64,000 nt of DNA from Carallia brachiata (Eukaryota; Streptophyta; Magnoliopsida; Malpighiales; Rhizophoraceae): assembly GCA_021464245.1 (NCBI GenBank), contig JADCRB010000118.1, positions 3,970,056 to 4,034,055 of the forward strand, given 5' to 3'. The position numbers were made by a program, and so were the translations under genes. Shown here piece after piece: positions 52,701 to 64,000 of the stretch (positions are counted from its first letter, which is position 1; each line of letters starts with the position of its first letter). A model generated the notes under the pieces. It was given only the letters and a program-made list of their open reading frames with translations, did not search any database and was not told the DNA's origin.

Positions 52701-54687
52701 CTAATTGAAAATTTTTTCTATTAAAAAGTATGCGCTTTGTATATTTAATTTGTATATTTATTGATTAAAAAAATTTTATGTGCATATTTGTTGATTAAAA
52801 AAATATTTAATTAACTTATTTGACCTTTTTTTAATAATTTTCATTAAGTTAAACTCATTTATTAATGGATTAATCACTTTTTGTAAATAAAATGGACTAA
52901 TTTATAAAAAATCGAAAGATTTAGAATTCAAATAAAATGTTAAAAAATTTAAAACTTATATAAAAAAAATGTAAAAATTTAGATTAAAAAAATTATATAT
53001 CTCTTAAAAACAGAGAATGTAAAAAATATTGACAGAACTATGGGAAAAGGTAGATTATCAAACCCTTTTTTTAATAGTAAGAAAGTGAAGAATGAAGTCA
53101 AAAATCAGTAACAATTACTTTACCAAAACTGCTTCCAGAACATCTTCATTGTCATGCAAGTATTTTAACACCCATGTCAGGACACTTGCAGTTGTATCAT
53201 GAGCAGCGAAAATCACTCCAATTATATTGTCAGCAATTTGAGAATCAGAAAGCTCCTGATCTTTAGCTCCTAACAGCACTCCAAGCAAGCCTCCTCCTTG
53301 TTTCCCGGTCTGTCTTCTCTTCTCCATCATTCTCCTTAATGTTTCACTTAGTTGCTTCCTTGCCTTCTCACACAAACATCACATTCAATTCACATAAAAA
53401 ATAAAACTGACTTTGAACATTAATTTAAATAGTCATTGGTTTGTTGATTAAAAGTGTAGTAGGAAGTTTGACTCCTACCACACCTCTTTTTCTGGAATGG
53501 TTTAACCCTTCTCTAAGACCAAAAAAAAAAAAAACTAATGTGACAAAATTCTTCACAGGACAATGCGAGGCTAAAAGAATCAATTAAGCATGGATCAACG
53601 ATTAGATGGTGAAAGAGAGGTATAAAAGACACTTACTTTCATTGCTTTGTGAAAGGGGGTTCCTGGTAAATCCAAAGGCATAGAATTGTAGCCTTTTTCC
53701 AGGGAATGGTACAAATGTTTAATTCCTTCCATTTCCAATTCCAGGTCCTTTTTTTTCTCTCCAAACGCTGATGTCATTGCCACATCAAAAGCATACTAGC
53801 AGATGAAAAATTGGGGCTTTTTTAGAATCTGAAAGGAGACAAAACGCAGCCTCGAGAAGTAAGAAACAAAAGACAATAATGAGTTTGACATACCCTTTTC
53901 ATTTCCTGCAACGTGTTAATGGTGGTGGTATCTTTCCAGGTAGGCAGAAATTTCAAAACAATTTGCTCAATCTCAGAGACCGACCCTTTTATTGCAGAGG
54001 GTAAAAAAGATGCCTGGACCAACTTCTTGAGCCTGGAATGGTATGCCCCTTGGTGAAAGAACAAAGCATCGGGTCCTATCATTTTTTCTTTGCTTATTGG
54101 ATATGTTGGCCTGAACAAGTGAGCCTTTGTCGCAAGAACAATCCTAGCTGCTTCTGGGCTTGAAATCATCACGCAGGGACATCCCAATATGTGGGTCTTA
54201 AATATGCCCCCATACCTGCAAATCAAATGAGTCATCGAGAACGAGGAAATAATTTTTTTTCTTCGTTAATTAGTGCTTTTTTTGCATTATGATATGTCGT
54301 AACATATCTTGTAGAGAAAATGTTTGTGTTGATATAACTTTTAGAACAAGACTGATAATATTTATAATAAAAAAATAATTTTTAACTTTAATTATAAAAA
54401 TTATTAATCTTATCGAATTTAAATATCAATCGAGATACTATTTATGTTGTATATGAGTACAGTACTGCATACTTTTTTTGCCTAATGGAGAAGAAGGAAT
54501 TTGGGTTCTCAGTATAGAGCTTGAGTGTCTCTCCAATGTAAGGCCAACCCATTGATCCAGGAGGCAGGCGTTTTCCCTTTCTTTGGTGCCCTTGAAGAAA
54601 AACAACAACAACAACAACAACAACAAGAGGAAACAGTAACAGCAAGAAATAGCAGAAGAACAAGACTGCTGCTGCTGCAGGTGCCAT
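46703..54687 (-). CDS. CYP707A: CYP707A abscisic acid 8'-hydroxylase, 8 exons
   Basis: Cytochrome P450 of the ER that starts ABA catabolism by 8'-hydroxylation. Exons in gene order: 54473-54687, 53894-54215, 53637-53795, 53124-53363, 50709-50798, 50333-50518, 49628-49746, 46703-46799. They total 1428 nt, 475 residues, all GT-AG with matching phases. An N-terminal anchor is followed by LPPGSMGWPYIGETL; oxygen-binding helix I is FAAHDTTASVLTW; the ExxR motif is ETLR; the PERF-type motif is FDPSRFE; the heme loop is FGNGVHSCPG with Cys ligand; the last exon supplies RWQVVGEEDGIQYGPFPVP to the TAG. Intron 4 (2.3 kb) and intron 7 (2.8 kb) are swollen by repeats. The protein is closest to CYP707A2 as I remember it. 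The start is the first ATG; a longer upstream frame uses no ATG. Confidence 0.95.
46843..47197. repeat. 176-bp tandem repeat in CYP707A intron 7
   Basis: GGTTCCAAAAAA...CTAACTTTAATATTT recurs with a period of 176 bp (46843 and 47019). It includes the shared GTCAGTCGCACAACCATGAT, and the end of a further partial copy (AATTTAAACATGGAAAATTT) follows. The copies differ at only a few bases, so the duplication is recent. Confidence 0.88.
47198..49627. other. Inserted sequence of unknown nature in CYP707A intron 7
   Basis: About 2.4 kb between the tandem repeats and exon 7. ORF fragments at 47481-47708 and 48208-48420 on the plus strand and around 49308-49550 on the minus strand suggest remains of coding DNA, perhaps a transposable element. 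I recognise no family and find no clear terminal repeats. Confidence 0.4.
50651..50705. repeat. (ATCT)n/(TA)n microsatellite beside CYP707A exon 5
   Basis: A compound microsatellite of ATCT units followed by TA units, ending only a few bases from the 5' splice site of intron 5 (exon 5 ends at 50709). Confidence 0.85.
50996..51957. mobile_element. Candidate Tourist-like element in CYP707A intron 4
   Basis: Left end AGGCTTGTTTGGGATTG; reverse complement of the right end AGATATGTTTAGTAGTG. Flanked by TAA on both sides (50993-50995, 51958-51960). The terminal match is imperfect, about two thirds of positions. The interior is AT-rich with no ORF. Confidence 0.5.
52505..53005. repeat. Fold-back (MITE-like) element in CYP707A intron 4
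   Basis: Begins AGAGATATACAATTTTTAAG and ends in the inverted AATTATATATCTCTT. The arms stay complementary for well over 100 bp (TTTTATTTGAGTCATAAATC against TTTTATTTGAATTCTAAATC, and CATCTGTTAACGAAAAGTG). The same family occurs at 59995-60447. Confidence 0.75.
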
Positions 54688-54951
54688 CAGGAAAACAACC
54701 TGAGAGAATAACAAAAAGTATAGTACTAAGTATTTTGGCTGAAGCTGTTGCAAAAGCTAAAGAAGGTGGTGGTGTAATAAATAGGCTTCAATGTCACTTG
54801 CATGGCTGTAAGTGACACCAGAACACAAAAAAGAGAGAGAAACAGAAAAGAGAAATTAAGGGAGAGGTGGCGAAAGCTAACTTGAACAGGTGCTGCCGCT
54901 GGGAAGTGGTGAATGAGTTGGAATTTGTCACAGCATAAAATTTTGTTGCCT

Positions 54952-54959
54952 CTATATAG
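54952..54959 (-). promoter_or_regulatory. Probable TATA box of CYP707A
   Basis: CTATATAG read on the minus strand, about 265 bp upstream of the ATG at 54687. A GA microsatellite (about 54967-54990) lies just upstream of it. The predicted 5' UTR is about 240 nt. Confidence 0.5.
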
Positions 54960-54966
54960 ACAACAA

Positions 54967-54990
54967 AAGAGAGAGAGAGAGAGAGAGATA
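54967..54990. repeat. (GA)n microsatellite in the CYP707A promoter
   Basis: An almost perfect run of GA dinucleotides immediately upstream of the presumed TATA box. Confidence 0.85.
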
Positions 54991-55019
54991 GCGAGATGAC
55001 AGGCGTCCGCCTGTTTATT

Positions 55020-58000
55020 GGAACACCTTGCTCCTCATGAAGATCCCCTGGCCCCTCTTTTTTGTTATGCAGTTAGGCGAATTGGCCATATTTTACAACT
55101 TCACAAATGACAAGGTGACTAGTAGCTCTATTGCATTTTAGTTTACTTATCCCCACTTTCGAAATGGGAATTGCTATTCCCATGAAACGAAAAACTTTAT
55201 ACAAGCACAAATAATATATAAATAGTGTTATTTTTTGTGAGTGTATCAGGCTTTTGTAAGTGCAAATAGTGTTTGCCTTTTGAAATTATGCAAGATATTT
55301 GTGTTATTTTTAAATGGAAAATATTATGTAATCATATTTATAGTAATAACAAAATGATACAAGACTTTTGATGATTTTAATTAGAAAAAGAAAATAATAA
55401 ACAGTTAAATGTCGTTTAATGAATTACGACTAATTTTTTGTGACTTTAAGTTAAGTTGTATAGTAAAATTTTTTTTTAATTTAAAAAAATATTAAATAAA
55501 TTTAGTTCTTTATCTGAATCCAAGATCATTAAAGGGAAAAAAATAATTGATTTAATTGAATTGGATAGACAAAAAGCAAATAAACGTACAAAAGTGCAAT
55601 TCAATTAATAGTACAACAAATTATAAGTAGCACTCGACTATTGGGACCGTTACAATGCAACAACAAAAAAAAAAAAAAAAAAAAAAAGAAAAAAAAAACG
55701 AATGACGAAAGTAAATAAAAATGCTTTATCAGATTCAATTCGAATATGGGATATAATAAAAGGGCCCAGAATCTTGAGAGAGCTGGAAGGAGAAGCGAGA
55801 TTGTTCATCGTCATCGGAGATAGGGCCGACAATGGCATTGAATTTGCTCTTTTTAATTTCTCTGTGACAAGTGGCCGTGTTTTTTTGATGGCGGTAGGCA
55901 CACCATACATGTTGGCGGTGCTGGTAGTGGTGACCCTAATTTTGTTGTGATAATGTTGGACGTGTCAATTTTAGAAAGAGTAAGACTATGTAAGCATGCA
56001 CTGTATGTATAAAATATATTATTAATTTAACAGTTTATTAATTTTTTTTAAATTTAATTTATTTTTTAATTAAATAGTTTAAATATCGCGTGTCAACTTT
56101 CTAATTACTTTTATTTATATAACATAGTTTTTCTTTTACCAAAACCTCTAATGATGTATTTAATTTGATGACAAATGAATAGAAAAAAAAAATTAAGTCA
56201 AAAAATTTTATTATTATTTTATTATTTTTCATAATTTTTCTTTTTTATAATTTTTCGTCAATCTAAATAATTAATTTTATTTTTTTTTCACAAATTACTA
56301 TTTATTTTCATTCTCACAATATTTTTATTATTTTCGTTTTTTTTCAATACAAATAATTTTATTTTCTTATATTTTTTCTTTCACAATTTTTACCAATCTA
56401 AAGATAGCATAGACATAATTAGACCGAGGATCTTTGAGCTCATCCATTCAGCTTTTATAGCGACATTTTGGATCTGGAGGTTGCGTGGGGTACGGAGATC
56501 CGAATAAATGAAGACTACCGAATGCGGACTTACAAATGTTATGACAGTTGGGTATAATTATCACGCGTTTTAAATTACATAATAATTAATGATGGTAGAA
56601 CATTTCTGTCAAAAAAACAAATGATGATAGAACGTGACTTCGTATCAGGCCATACCCATTTGCTTCTGTCTCCTTAGTTGGAGCTCAATTGTGTGTGCAA
56701 CTCATTTGCATACCCTTAATTGCATCGATAATCGTACAATAAGATCTCGAGCTAATTTAAAGAGATGTGCATTTATATATAAGTAAGATTATATAAATAT
56801 ATTTAATGTGACACATTAAAAGTATATTATTAATTAAATAATATTTAATAATTTATTTTTTTAATTTAATATATTTTTTATAATTTAACAGATTAAATTA
56901 TTATGTATCTATCACGCTGTTATAATTATGTGCTTACAAAATGTTTCTGTTTACACATACATCCACCCGATTGCACATTCATTTCCCATATCTTGTTGTC
57001 CATTCCTCTGCAAAGGTGTATAGACGTGTTATCTTCATTTTAGTGTTTTTTTTTTTTTGGGTGAATTTTTTTTTTTTTTTTGGTTAAATTTTTTGGGTGA
57101 ACTTTGTTTCGGTGTGTTGTAGGTTGTAACAAACGTTTTGGTGACAATGTCAAAGTTTCCAATCAGTTCACGTGGGTGGACTTCACTCACAAGCCGCTTC
57201 TTCTCCTTCATCTTTCTAATTCTAAATAAACCTACTAATATGTTTGAATAGAAAGAAATATATTAAAAAAAATTGTAAAAAAAATTTAGTAAAAAAATAA
57301 AATTATTTGAATAAGTGAAAAAAGTTGTAAGGAAAAATATAGTGAGAAAGAAAAATAAATAATATTTTATAAGAGAAAAAGTTATGAAAAAAAATTAATT
57401 ATTTGGAGAGAGAAGAAAGTTATAAGAAAGAAAAAGATTGAAAAGAAAAAATAAATAGTAATTTATGAGAAAAAATAAGTTATTTGGATAGAGAAATAGT
57501 TTGTGAGAAACAAAAAAATTGTGAGAAAATGAAAAAGTAATAATTATATATATTTTTTTCTTTTCCTCCCTTTCTCTAAAAATCCAAACAAGCCATAAGT
57601 TCACATCATGTTCGTTAGGACTTTGAATCCTCCTTGTTTTTTTTTTCTGGACCATTTGCAGCGAGTCATTTTAACAATGGACACCACTTAACAATATCCC
57701 TTGAAATTACCAGTTATACAAGTCTAACACGATCGTAGGCACGTAGCTATATGTCATCTACTACGTCAAAATGAATCGAATCAGGTCAATTGATTCTACA
57801 TTACATCTAGAGATGTCATACAAGTCGGATCAAACAAATTCGGTTGGATTATTTTGGATATAGATAAGTATATGTCATATTATTTTTTAGTCACATTGAG
57901 TGCGAGTCAGGTTAAAGTTAAATTTTTTTTAACGAGTTTGAATTGGGTCGAATTTTTATACCTCAGTTTGCATCTCATTTCAACATTTTGATTTTGTTTT

Positions 58001-59994
58001 TTTTTTTTTAATCTGAGACTGTTTAGTATCCAATTCATTAGACTGACTAATCTGAATCGATTCGGTCAAAATCTCAAAATATGGTAAAAGTATCTAATAA
58101 ATATTTAATGTAACTATATTCTGAAAATTCAAATTAAGATATCTAAGTAACCGATATCAAATTTTAATCATCTGATATAACGTCTGCTGACTTATAAATA
58201 ATTAAGTATAAAAGCTCTTAATTCCCCTCTGTACCCTTACCTTTGCTCGGCCCATATAAAAACGCAGTTTACAGCTCACTAAAAATATGGGCTGGAATTT
58301 AATGCGGACGGCCACGACGACTCAACAAGAGCCCAACAGGCACGTGGAGGATTCTGATAGGTTAGCGCCGTCAGACGCGAGATCTGCCTCGATCTTCTAT
58401 GCTTAGTTGTCAAGTACACGTGGCAACGACTCTTGGTAGACATCGGTTAAAGGGCCACCACGCTGTCACTGTCGTGAGTCGTGACTCTGGTGATCTTCAA
58501 CATTGTCCAAGTCCCACATGATACACCCTTTTAAGCAAATTAGGCGGACGCATCAAGAAAATACGTATAAGATATATAATTAATATAATAATATTAATAA
58601 ATAAATTATTTTTATTATTTAAATTTAATATATTATTTGATATAAAATTTAATATATTTTTTATAATTTAATTATTTAAATTATTATATTTTTCTTATAT
58701 TTTTATAATTGTGTGTCTAATAATTTTTTTTGTTATTAGAAATTGAGACGTGCCGCAATTAACGGATTAATTATGAATTCTAATGTTCTATTGCTGCACG
58801 ATATCTTAGTCGTATCAATGTCAACATTGTTGTTTAGTCTTTGTTGAAATGATAGTTCTTGCAAGCTTGCCTTTGATGGGATCTTTTTCAACAGCGCGGA
58901 TAGACGTGTGTCCAGACTGGGAAGCTACTGCAGTCATCATCACACCATCATATGTCATATACGTTTAATCTTTCTATATATAATTAAAGTAATGATAAGA
59001 ATTATAAGAATGTATCCAAAGCTCATGATATAACAATGCCAACCCATGCTTAGAATTGATGTAATGAAGCTCTTATTATTATAGTCATGGCGCATGTTAA
59101 TGATAGATCGCGAGAAAATGAATTTATTTTAAAAGATAATATTAAGTTTTAGATTTATTAACATTAAAATTAGATATTAAAAATATTCATATAAGTATTG
59201 AGTTTAACAGTATTCAAATAAAAAGTCCTCTCTATAAAAAAGATTAAATGAGAATATCAATAAATAACTCTTACATCGACATATAGATGTAACAATGAAC
59301 ATATTTGTAATTCATTTTTTTCTAATTAAAAAAAAAAAGAAAAAAGAATGCATGAGAAATCACCACAAAGAGATTACGTGGGAATTAGGATGCGATTGAG
59401 GATTCCTATAGAGTCTGTGCACGTGCCATGAAAAGTGTTACACGACATGGGCTCTGGGTGAATTGGGGCTTCAATTTGAGACTCGGTCTGTTCAACAAAA
59501 TAAATTAATTCCCTTGCAAATGGGAGATTTGGCCCATGGGCGCAGATAGAAGAAGAAGATGATCCCCATTTCAAGATCAAAAGTTGCATCTTCCGAGCAA
59601 CACCTTTTTTTTTTTTTTTTTCGTTCAATTCACCGAAAAGTGAAAAGTCTATTTGGTCCCTAAGGTATTCCTTCATCCCTTGTCATCTATTACATATAGA
59701 GCTCGGAATTTTCAGTTCTGAAATGTTAAGTTTTTTAATTATTGAAATGTTCTATAGGGTAAAAAATGGGAGATTAATTTTTTTTATGAACAATGCTTAT
59801 TTGAATCTTATCTTTAGAACTAATCGAGTCCAATCATGACATGGGGGGTTACCAAAGATGCTTCCCGGCTCTGGCTCTGTTTTTGGTATAGAAATCTTTT
59901 TAGAGTATGATCAGTGATGTCCACCCCTAATTTTATAACAATGATCAAATTTAAGAGTGAGAACAAGTGGTATTTTGATTAGTAACTCAAGAAC
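55020..59994. other. Intergenic, AT-rich, no supported gene
   Basis: Nearly 5 kb upstream of CYP707A. It contains a poly-A tract (55664-55698), an unassigned ORF region at 55650-55950 open on both strands, and two A-rich repeats (about 56130-56412 and 57230-57594) that look like opposite-orientation relatives. The ORF at 59374-59676 shows no domain. Confidence 0.5.
57230..57594. repeat. A-rich MITE-like repeat
   Basis: Begins near TATGTTTGAATAGAAAG and ends AAAATCCAAACAAGCCA, so TGTTTG-like ends face each other. The body (AAAATAAATAGTAATTTATG) resembles the reverse complement of 56130-56412. The exact ends and target duplication are not certain. Confidence 0.4.
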
Positions 59995-60447
59995 GGATAT
60001 ACAATTTTTTGATCCTAAACTTTTATGCTTTTTCATATATGAGTTCAAAACCTTTTTGATATTTCATTTGAATCCTAAATCTTTCAATTTTTCATAAAAT
60101 CAGTTTGTTTGTTTACAAAAAAGGTCAATTTGCTAACAAATGAGTTTTAACTTAATAGAAATTATTACAAATTAAATATTTTTTCTATCAACAAATATGC
60201 AAATTAAATATTTATACATAAATTAAATGCGTAATGCGCATATTTTTTGATAAAAAAATATTCAATTAGTGCTCTTAACCTTTTTTTAAATAATTTTTGT
60301 AAGGTCAAAATTTTTTTTAATAGACTGTCAACGGATGGACTGATTTGATAAAAAATTAAAAAGTTTAAGTTTCAAATAAAATCTAAAAAAGATTTAGAAT
60401 TTATATGTAAAAAATATAAAGGTTTAATATATAAAAAATACATATCC
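59995..60447. repeat. Fold-back (MITE-like) element
   Basis: Begins GGATATACAATTTTTTGATC and ends in the inverted AATACATATCC. The long arms match those of the element at 52505-53005 (for example TTTCATTTGAATCCTAAATC). No coding capacity. Confidence 0.75.
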
Positions 60448-63400
60448 TCAAAAAAAGGCTTTACTCCAGAAGAGAGCAAGGTTTTAAATGGATGATCATT
60501 GCATCCAAAAATGCAAACATTATAATTGCGGCCCTTACCATGACATGCTACAAACTCAATATTATGGCCCCATTTTCTACACGAATTATGCCTGTATTGA
60601 CGCTATCACAATGTGATCGCCTGTTAACTGTTTTGTAAAGTCCTCGAAAAGAGATTTCCAAAGTCTTAGCTTCACTGAGATTCACTTACATTTATAACTT
60701 TAAAATGAAAATAAAGTGATATAAATTATTAAACGATTTTTTTATTAAAAAAAATTATTAGATACTGTTAAATTGTACTATATTGTTACTTATTTGAAAT
60801 TGTAATGTTGTTTACCAAAAATATATTGTTCTCGTGCCATCTAATCTTTAAAACACCAAGCCGAAGAGACTCATAAAAACTGAAATAAGAACCGGGGGCA
60901 ACCTTCGGAATCTGGGGAGCCAACCCCTGCCCGGTCCGTAGGACCGCTCTCCCTTAAACTTCCAAATATGGGCTCTAACCACTAGGCTACAAACCTAAAA
61001 AGAATATCGATCGGAGCACAGTTAAGTGCCTATAACAACAATCATGCTTTGGATAGGAACGGACCGGCGCTTCATCCTAGACCAACTTGGGCCACCTCAG
61101 TCTAAAAATAATATAATTAAGAGTATTCTTAATTAGACTCACCTTTTTTATATATAATTCACTTATTATTTTACATCACACTATAAAACGAGAGTCTGCT
61201 TACATATTCAAATTGTTACATTGACGATTACCAAATTTTGCACTTTATGCCTATACAATATTTTGCATAAAATATATGTCTAAAGCATATAAGCCCTTAT
61301 AATTCCCCATACATCAGGCTGGTTACACCGATTTAGTGATTCCTCCTCTAATATAAACTTACTTAAGGTTAAGCAAAAGGTCAATTTCTGATGCATCTTC
61401 CTCCTTTACAGGAAGTGCACGCGTACCCATGATCAGCTTCCTGTTTTAGATAAAAAGAAATTATAGTCATGATAGCATTAATCACCCATATGCAACCATT
61501 AAAGAATTATCTTATCTTAATATGCCACTTGCTTATACAAATGTGACACTTTGCCCCTTTTCTGGAAGTTGAATTGATGCCTTTTAAAATCCACACAATA
61601 ATCGAATTTATATATGCGGTTAAATGGGTAACTGTAAATCCATAAGAGCAAGCCCGAGTGATGACCTGTCTTTTGGACAAGGGAGAGCGAGAGGAAGGTG
61701 GCAGGCAACTCCTACTTCTTCAACTCCTACATCGTAAATTCTCTCTCTAAAAATTATTAATAGATTAATTATTAATTATTTTGATATTAAAAAAAATAAA
61801 TGAATCCATAAATTTGGACATTAACTCTGCTTTGGAGAAGGCTAGAAGGATATTGGTCAAGGTTTGCAAAGGTGACATGTCATCATGACCTAAGATAATT
61901 CCTTCAAAACAGTTCGTGGGGTCCATTAACTTTGATTGGTTATGATGACTAGATCCGTTATGTCAAACGTTAATAAAAGATTGGAATTCTATGATCGGAA
62001 ATGATAATTAAGTATGACCCAAGTCCAATAGAGAGTTTTTTTTTTTTTTTTGGTGGTTGAAAATAAGGGAAAAGGCAACAGCCCTCCAAAAAGTAAGAAC
62101 TTGGTAAAATTTAGAAAAAAATAAATTTCGTCTTCAACTTTATCAGTTAACTTTATTTACACGTGAACTTTGAAAATTTAGGAAAAAGTAAAGTAGACGC
62201 ATTCTTAACTTTATCGATCAACAGATGATTTGCACATGAACTTCATAAACTATTAGATAAGCAAGATTTGGAAAGGGAAGGATGCCAAACCAACATGATT
62301 TCGGATGAATTTAACTTTAAAAATAGGAAACCTATTTATATTTGAATTTACTTGCTTGTTAAACAAAGTCAAGAATGTGAATACTTGAGTATAAATGTTT
62401 TTTTTTTCTTTTGTATTAAATTTAAATATTGCATACCAATATTTTGCACCAATCTTGATAAATATTGGAGACAATTAGAAGTTTAAATATGTTTTTTCCC
62501 CACCTTTTTCTTTGAAAACCCAAAAAACAAGGTTGGGATCTCTTAAACTCTATCGAAATTAGCTTAAAGAGTACTACCATAAATTTATATTTTAAGTAAC
62601 ACTAAAATAACTATACAATTTATATATCTAATATTTTTTTCTCAAATTTAATCATTCGTCAGCTAATTTTTTTTATGACTACTTTAAATTTACTTTCATT
62701 TCACCCGAAGAATCTCAGCTTAAATAAGCAGCAGGGAGGGGGCACGGAGATAAGTAATGTCATCAATCAGATATGATACCAGGCCCACCCATAATTACAG
62801 GTGACTGCTGTCGAATTTGACAAGTTGGCCAAATGACGAAAAAGAACCAAAGAAATCATTGAAGTAAGGCGCAGCATCAGATATGGGGTCAGATCATTCA
62901 CTCGATCAGTTCGCCCCCCACAATCGACATGAAATGGTGTTCAATCAATTAGTCCTTAGATTCTTTATCACCCCCGTACCTCAAAGCCCGGGAAAAATGC
63001 TCGCCCCCACTTCGAATTTGTCTTGTTTTATTCTTGCCCTTCCTTAAAGCAAATAAAGCACTACCGTATATAGCAGCAAGCTTTGTTATTTCCATACCTC
63101 AAACACACTTTTTTTTTTTTTTTTGTTAAAAGGTCCATTAAATCATAAATTAAACACGATGAGGTAGTTCTCTCATTTTTATAGATCTTACATTCTATAT
63201 TTGAAATTTCTTGAATAAAAATCTAAACTTTAATCACTTCAATCTTCTGAAGGACACCTCGAGCACTTTCTTTATATCTACAAATCCTTCCCCTTTGAGC
63301 TTCGTAGCTTGCCTCATCAAGCTTGTTGTGAGTCCTCAAGATTTCCCTTAATTTCCTTCTGTTTTCTTGCCTCTTTATTCTTGCTTCATCAAGCTTGTTG

Positions 63401-63846
63401 TGAGTCCTCAAGATTTCTCTCAGTTTGTGAAGGTATTCTGTTCCAGGCGTCCTTTGTTTTTTGTTTTATTTTTCCCTTATTTTTCCTAGGTGGGTCTGGC
63501 TTATATGGCACAATCATTGCCTTTTGGCTCCAAATCTTCGCCTTTTAGGGTTTTGGGCTTGGTCCATTTGAGTACTCTTAACAAGTTGCATGAGCAAGCA
63601 AGATCTGTTCAGGCCAACAAAGAGCCAGTCAGTATTGGCGGATGCGGCATCATCAAGATTCACAAACTTCAAGGCTTCACCATGCGTACGTGTGTGGTGT
63701 AGTGGTGGTTGGTGCACGATCACTTTGTGGGAATCTTGATGATGCTGCATCAGCCAGTTTGTGACTATATCCCTTCTTTACTTTGGTATTCCACTACTAG
63801 CTGCTACATCCATGAATTCTACATATTTAGTGTCAACAAATCATTA
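60448..63846. other. Intergenic, no supported gene
   Basis: AT-rich DNA. A tRNA-like or repeat-derived GC-rich patch lies at about 60890-60990, and the 72-bp tandem repeat is at 63311-63425. Other ORFs here are short and lack recognisable domains. Confidence 0.5.
63311..63425 (-). repeat. 72-bp tandem repeat, possibly coding
   Basis: CATCAAGCTTGTTGTGAGTC starts a unit at 63311 that recurs at 63383, a period of 72 bp; the second copy is partial. 72 is a multiple of 3. On the minus strand the unit stays open and encodes a charged repeat (LRTHNKLDEA, IKRQENRRK) within a 62-residue ORF (63223-63411). The ORF does not match any family I know. Confidence 0.7.
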
Positions 63847-64000
63847 GGATCCGTTTGGAGATATTATTAATTTTTTGTTGTTATTTTTTATTTTTTTATT
63901 TCTATTGTTTGCTGAATTTTTGTATTCATTACGGTCAATTTTTGTTTTTTAGTAACAATATTTTTTTCAACCAAAAACATAAAAAAAAAATTTTATTATA
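63847..64000. mobile_element. Left end of an inverted-repeat element related to 41303-42602
   Basis: GGATCCGTTTGGAG followed by a T-rich stretch containing TGTTTGCTGAATTTTTGT, which also occurs just inside the left end of the element at 41303. It is preceded by TTA. The element runs off the window. Confidence 0.6.

Noticed and set aside
54688..54753. Upstream extension of CYP707A to 54753
   Set aside because: The extension starts at TTG, not ATG. The first ATG in frame is at 54687 and gives a normal P450 anchor.
60880..60990. tRNA-like patch (TCTAACCACTAGGCTAC)
   Set aside because: I could not fold a full cloverleaf with acceptor, D and T arms of the right spacing, so no tRNA gene is called.

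Overview
This is nuclear DNA from a flowering plant, almost certainly a eudicot. The evidence is spliced genes with GT-AG introns, an AT-rich intergenic background full of small inverted-repeat elements, a plant-type Ty3/gypsy retrotransposon, and plant-specific families (LISCL-type GRAS regulators, CYP707A). I cannot fix the species from the sequence.

Layout. 1-6758: the 5' LTR and most of the internal region of a minus-strand Ty3/gypsy element of the Tat type (two RNase H domains); it runs off the left edge and its frame is broken many times. 7529-19256: three tandem plus-strand GRAS genes of the SCL14/SCL9/SCL33 group. 22294-24895: UFD1, nine coding exons. 25455-26960 (minus): a HAD-type pyrimidine 5'-nucleotidase-like phosphatase, eight exons. 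29626-32045 (minus): a decayed partial copy of an FTSH gene. 34751-39047 (minus): the parent FTSH3/FTSH10-like mitochondrial m-AAA protease, eight exons. 43030-44253: a plastid-targeted isoprenylcysteine carboxyl methyltransferase-like membrane protein. 46703-54687 (minus): a CYP707A abscisic acid 8'-hydroxylase whose last exon lies 2.8 kb from the rest. 55000-64000: no gene that I can support, mostly AT-rich repeats.

The gene set GRAS-UFD1-HAD-FTSH-ICMT-like-CYP707A matches, from my memory of Arabidopsis, the union of two duplicated Arabidopsis segments (At2g29060-At2g29090 and At5g59450-At5g59500). The window therefore looks like a largely unfractionated ancestral block. The genes do not form a pathway; they are conserved neighbours (stress/ABA-related regulators and an ABA catabolic enzyme beside housekeeping protein-quality-control genes).

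Two points matter most to a user. First, many otherwise perfectly conserved reading frames (FTSH, the first GRAS gene, the retroelement) are broken by single missing bases, while other genes here are clean; this looks more like uneven consensus quality than like biology. Second, I found no convincing new biological system. The most unusual DNA is a roughly 1-kb purine-rich GA tract inside a small inverted-repeat transposon (41303-42602).
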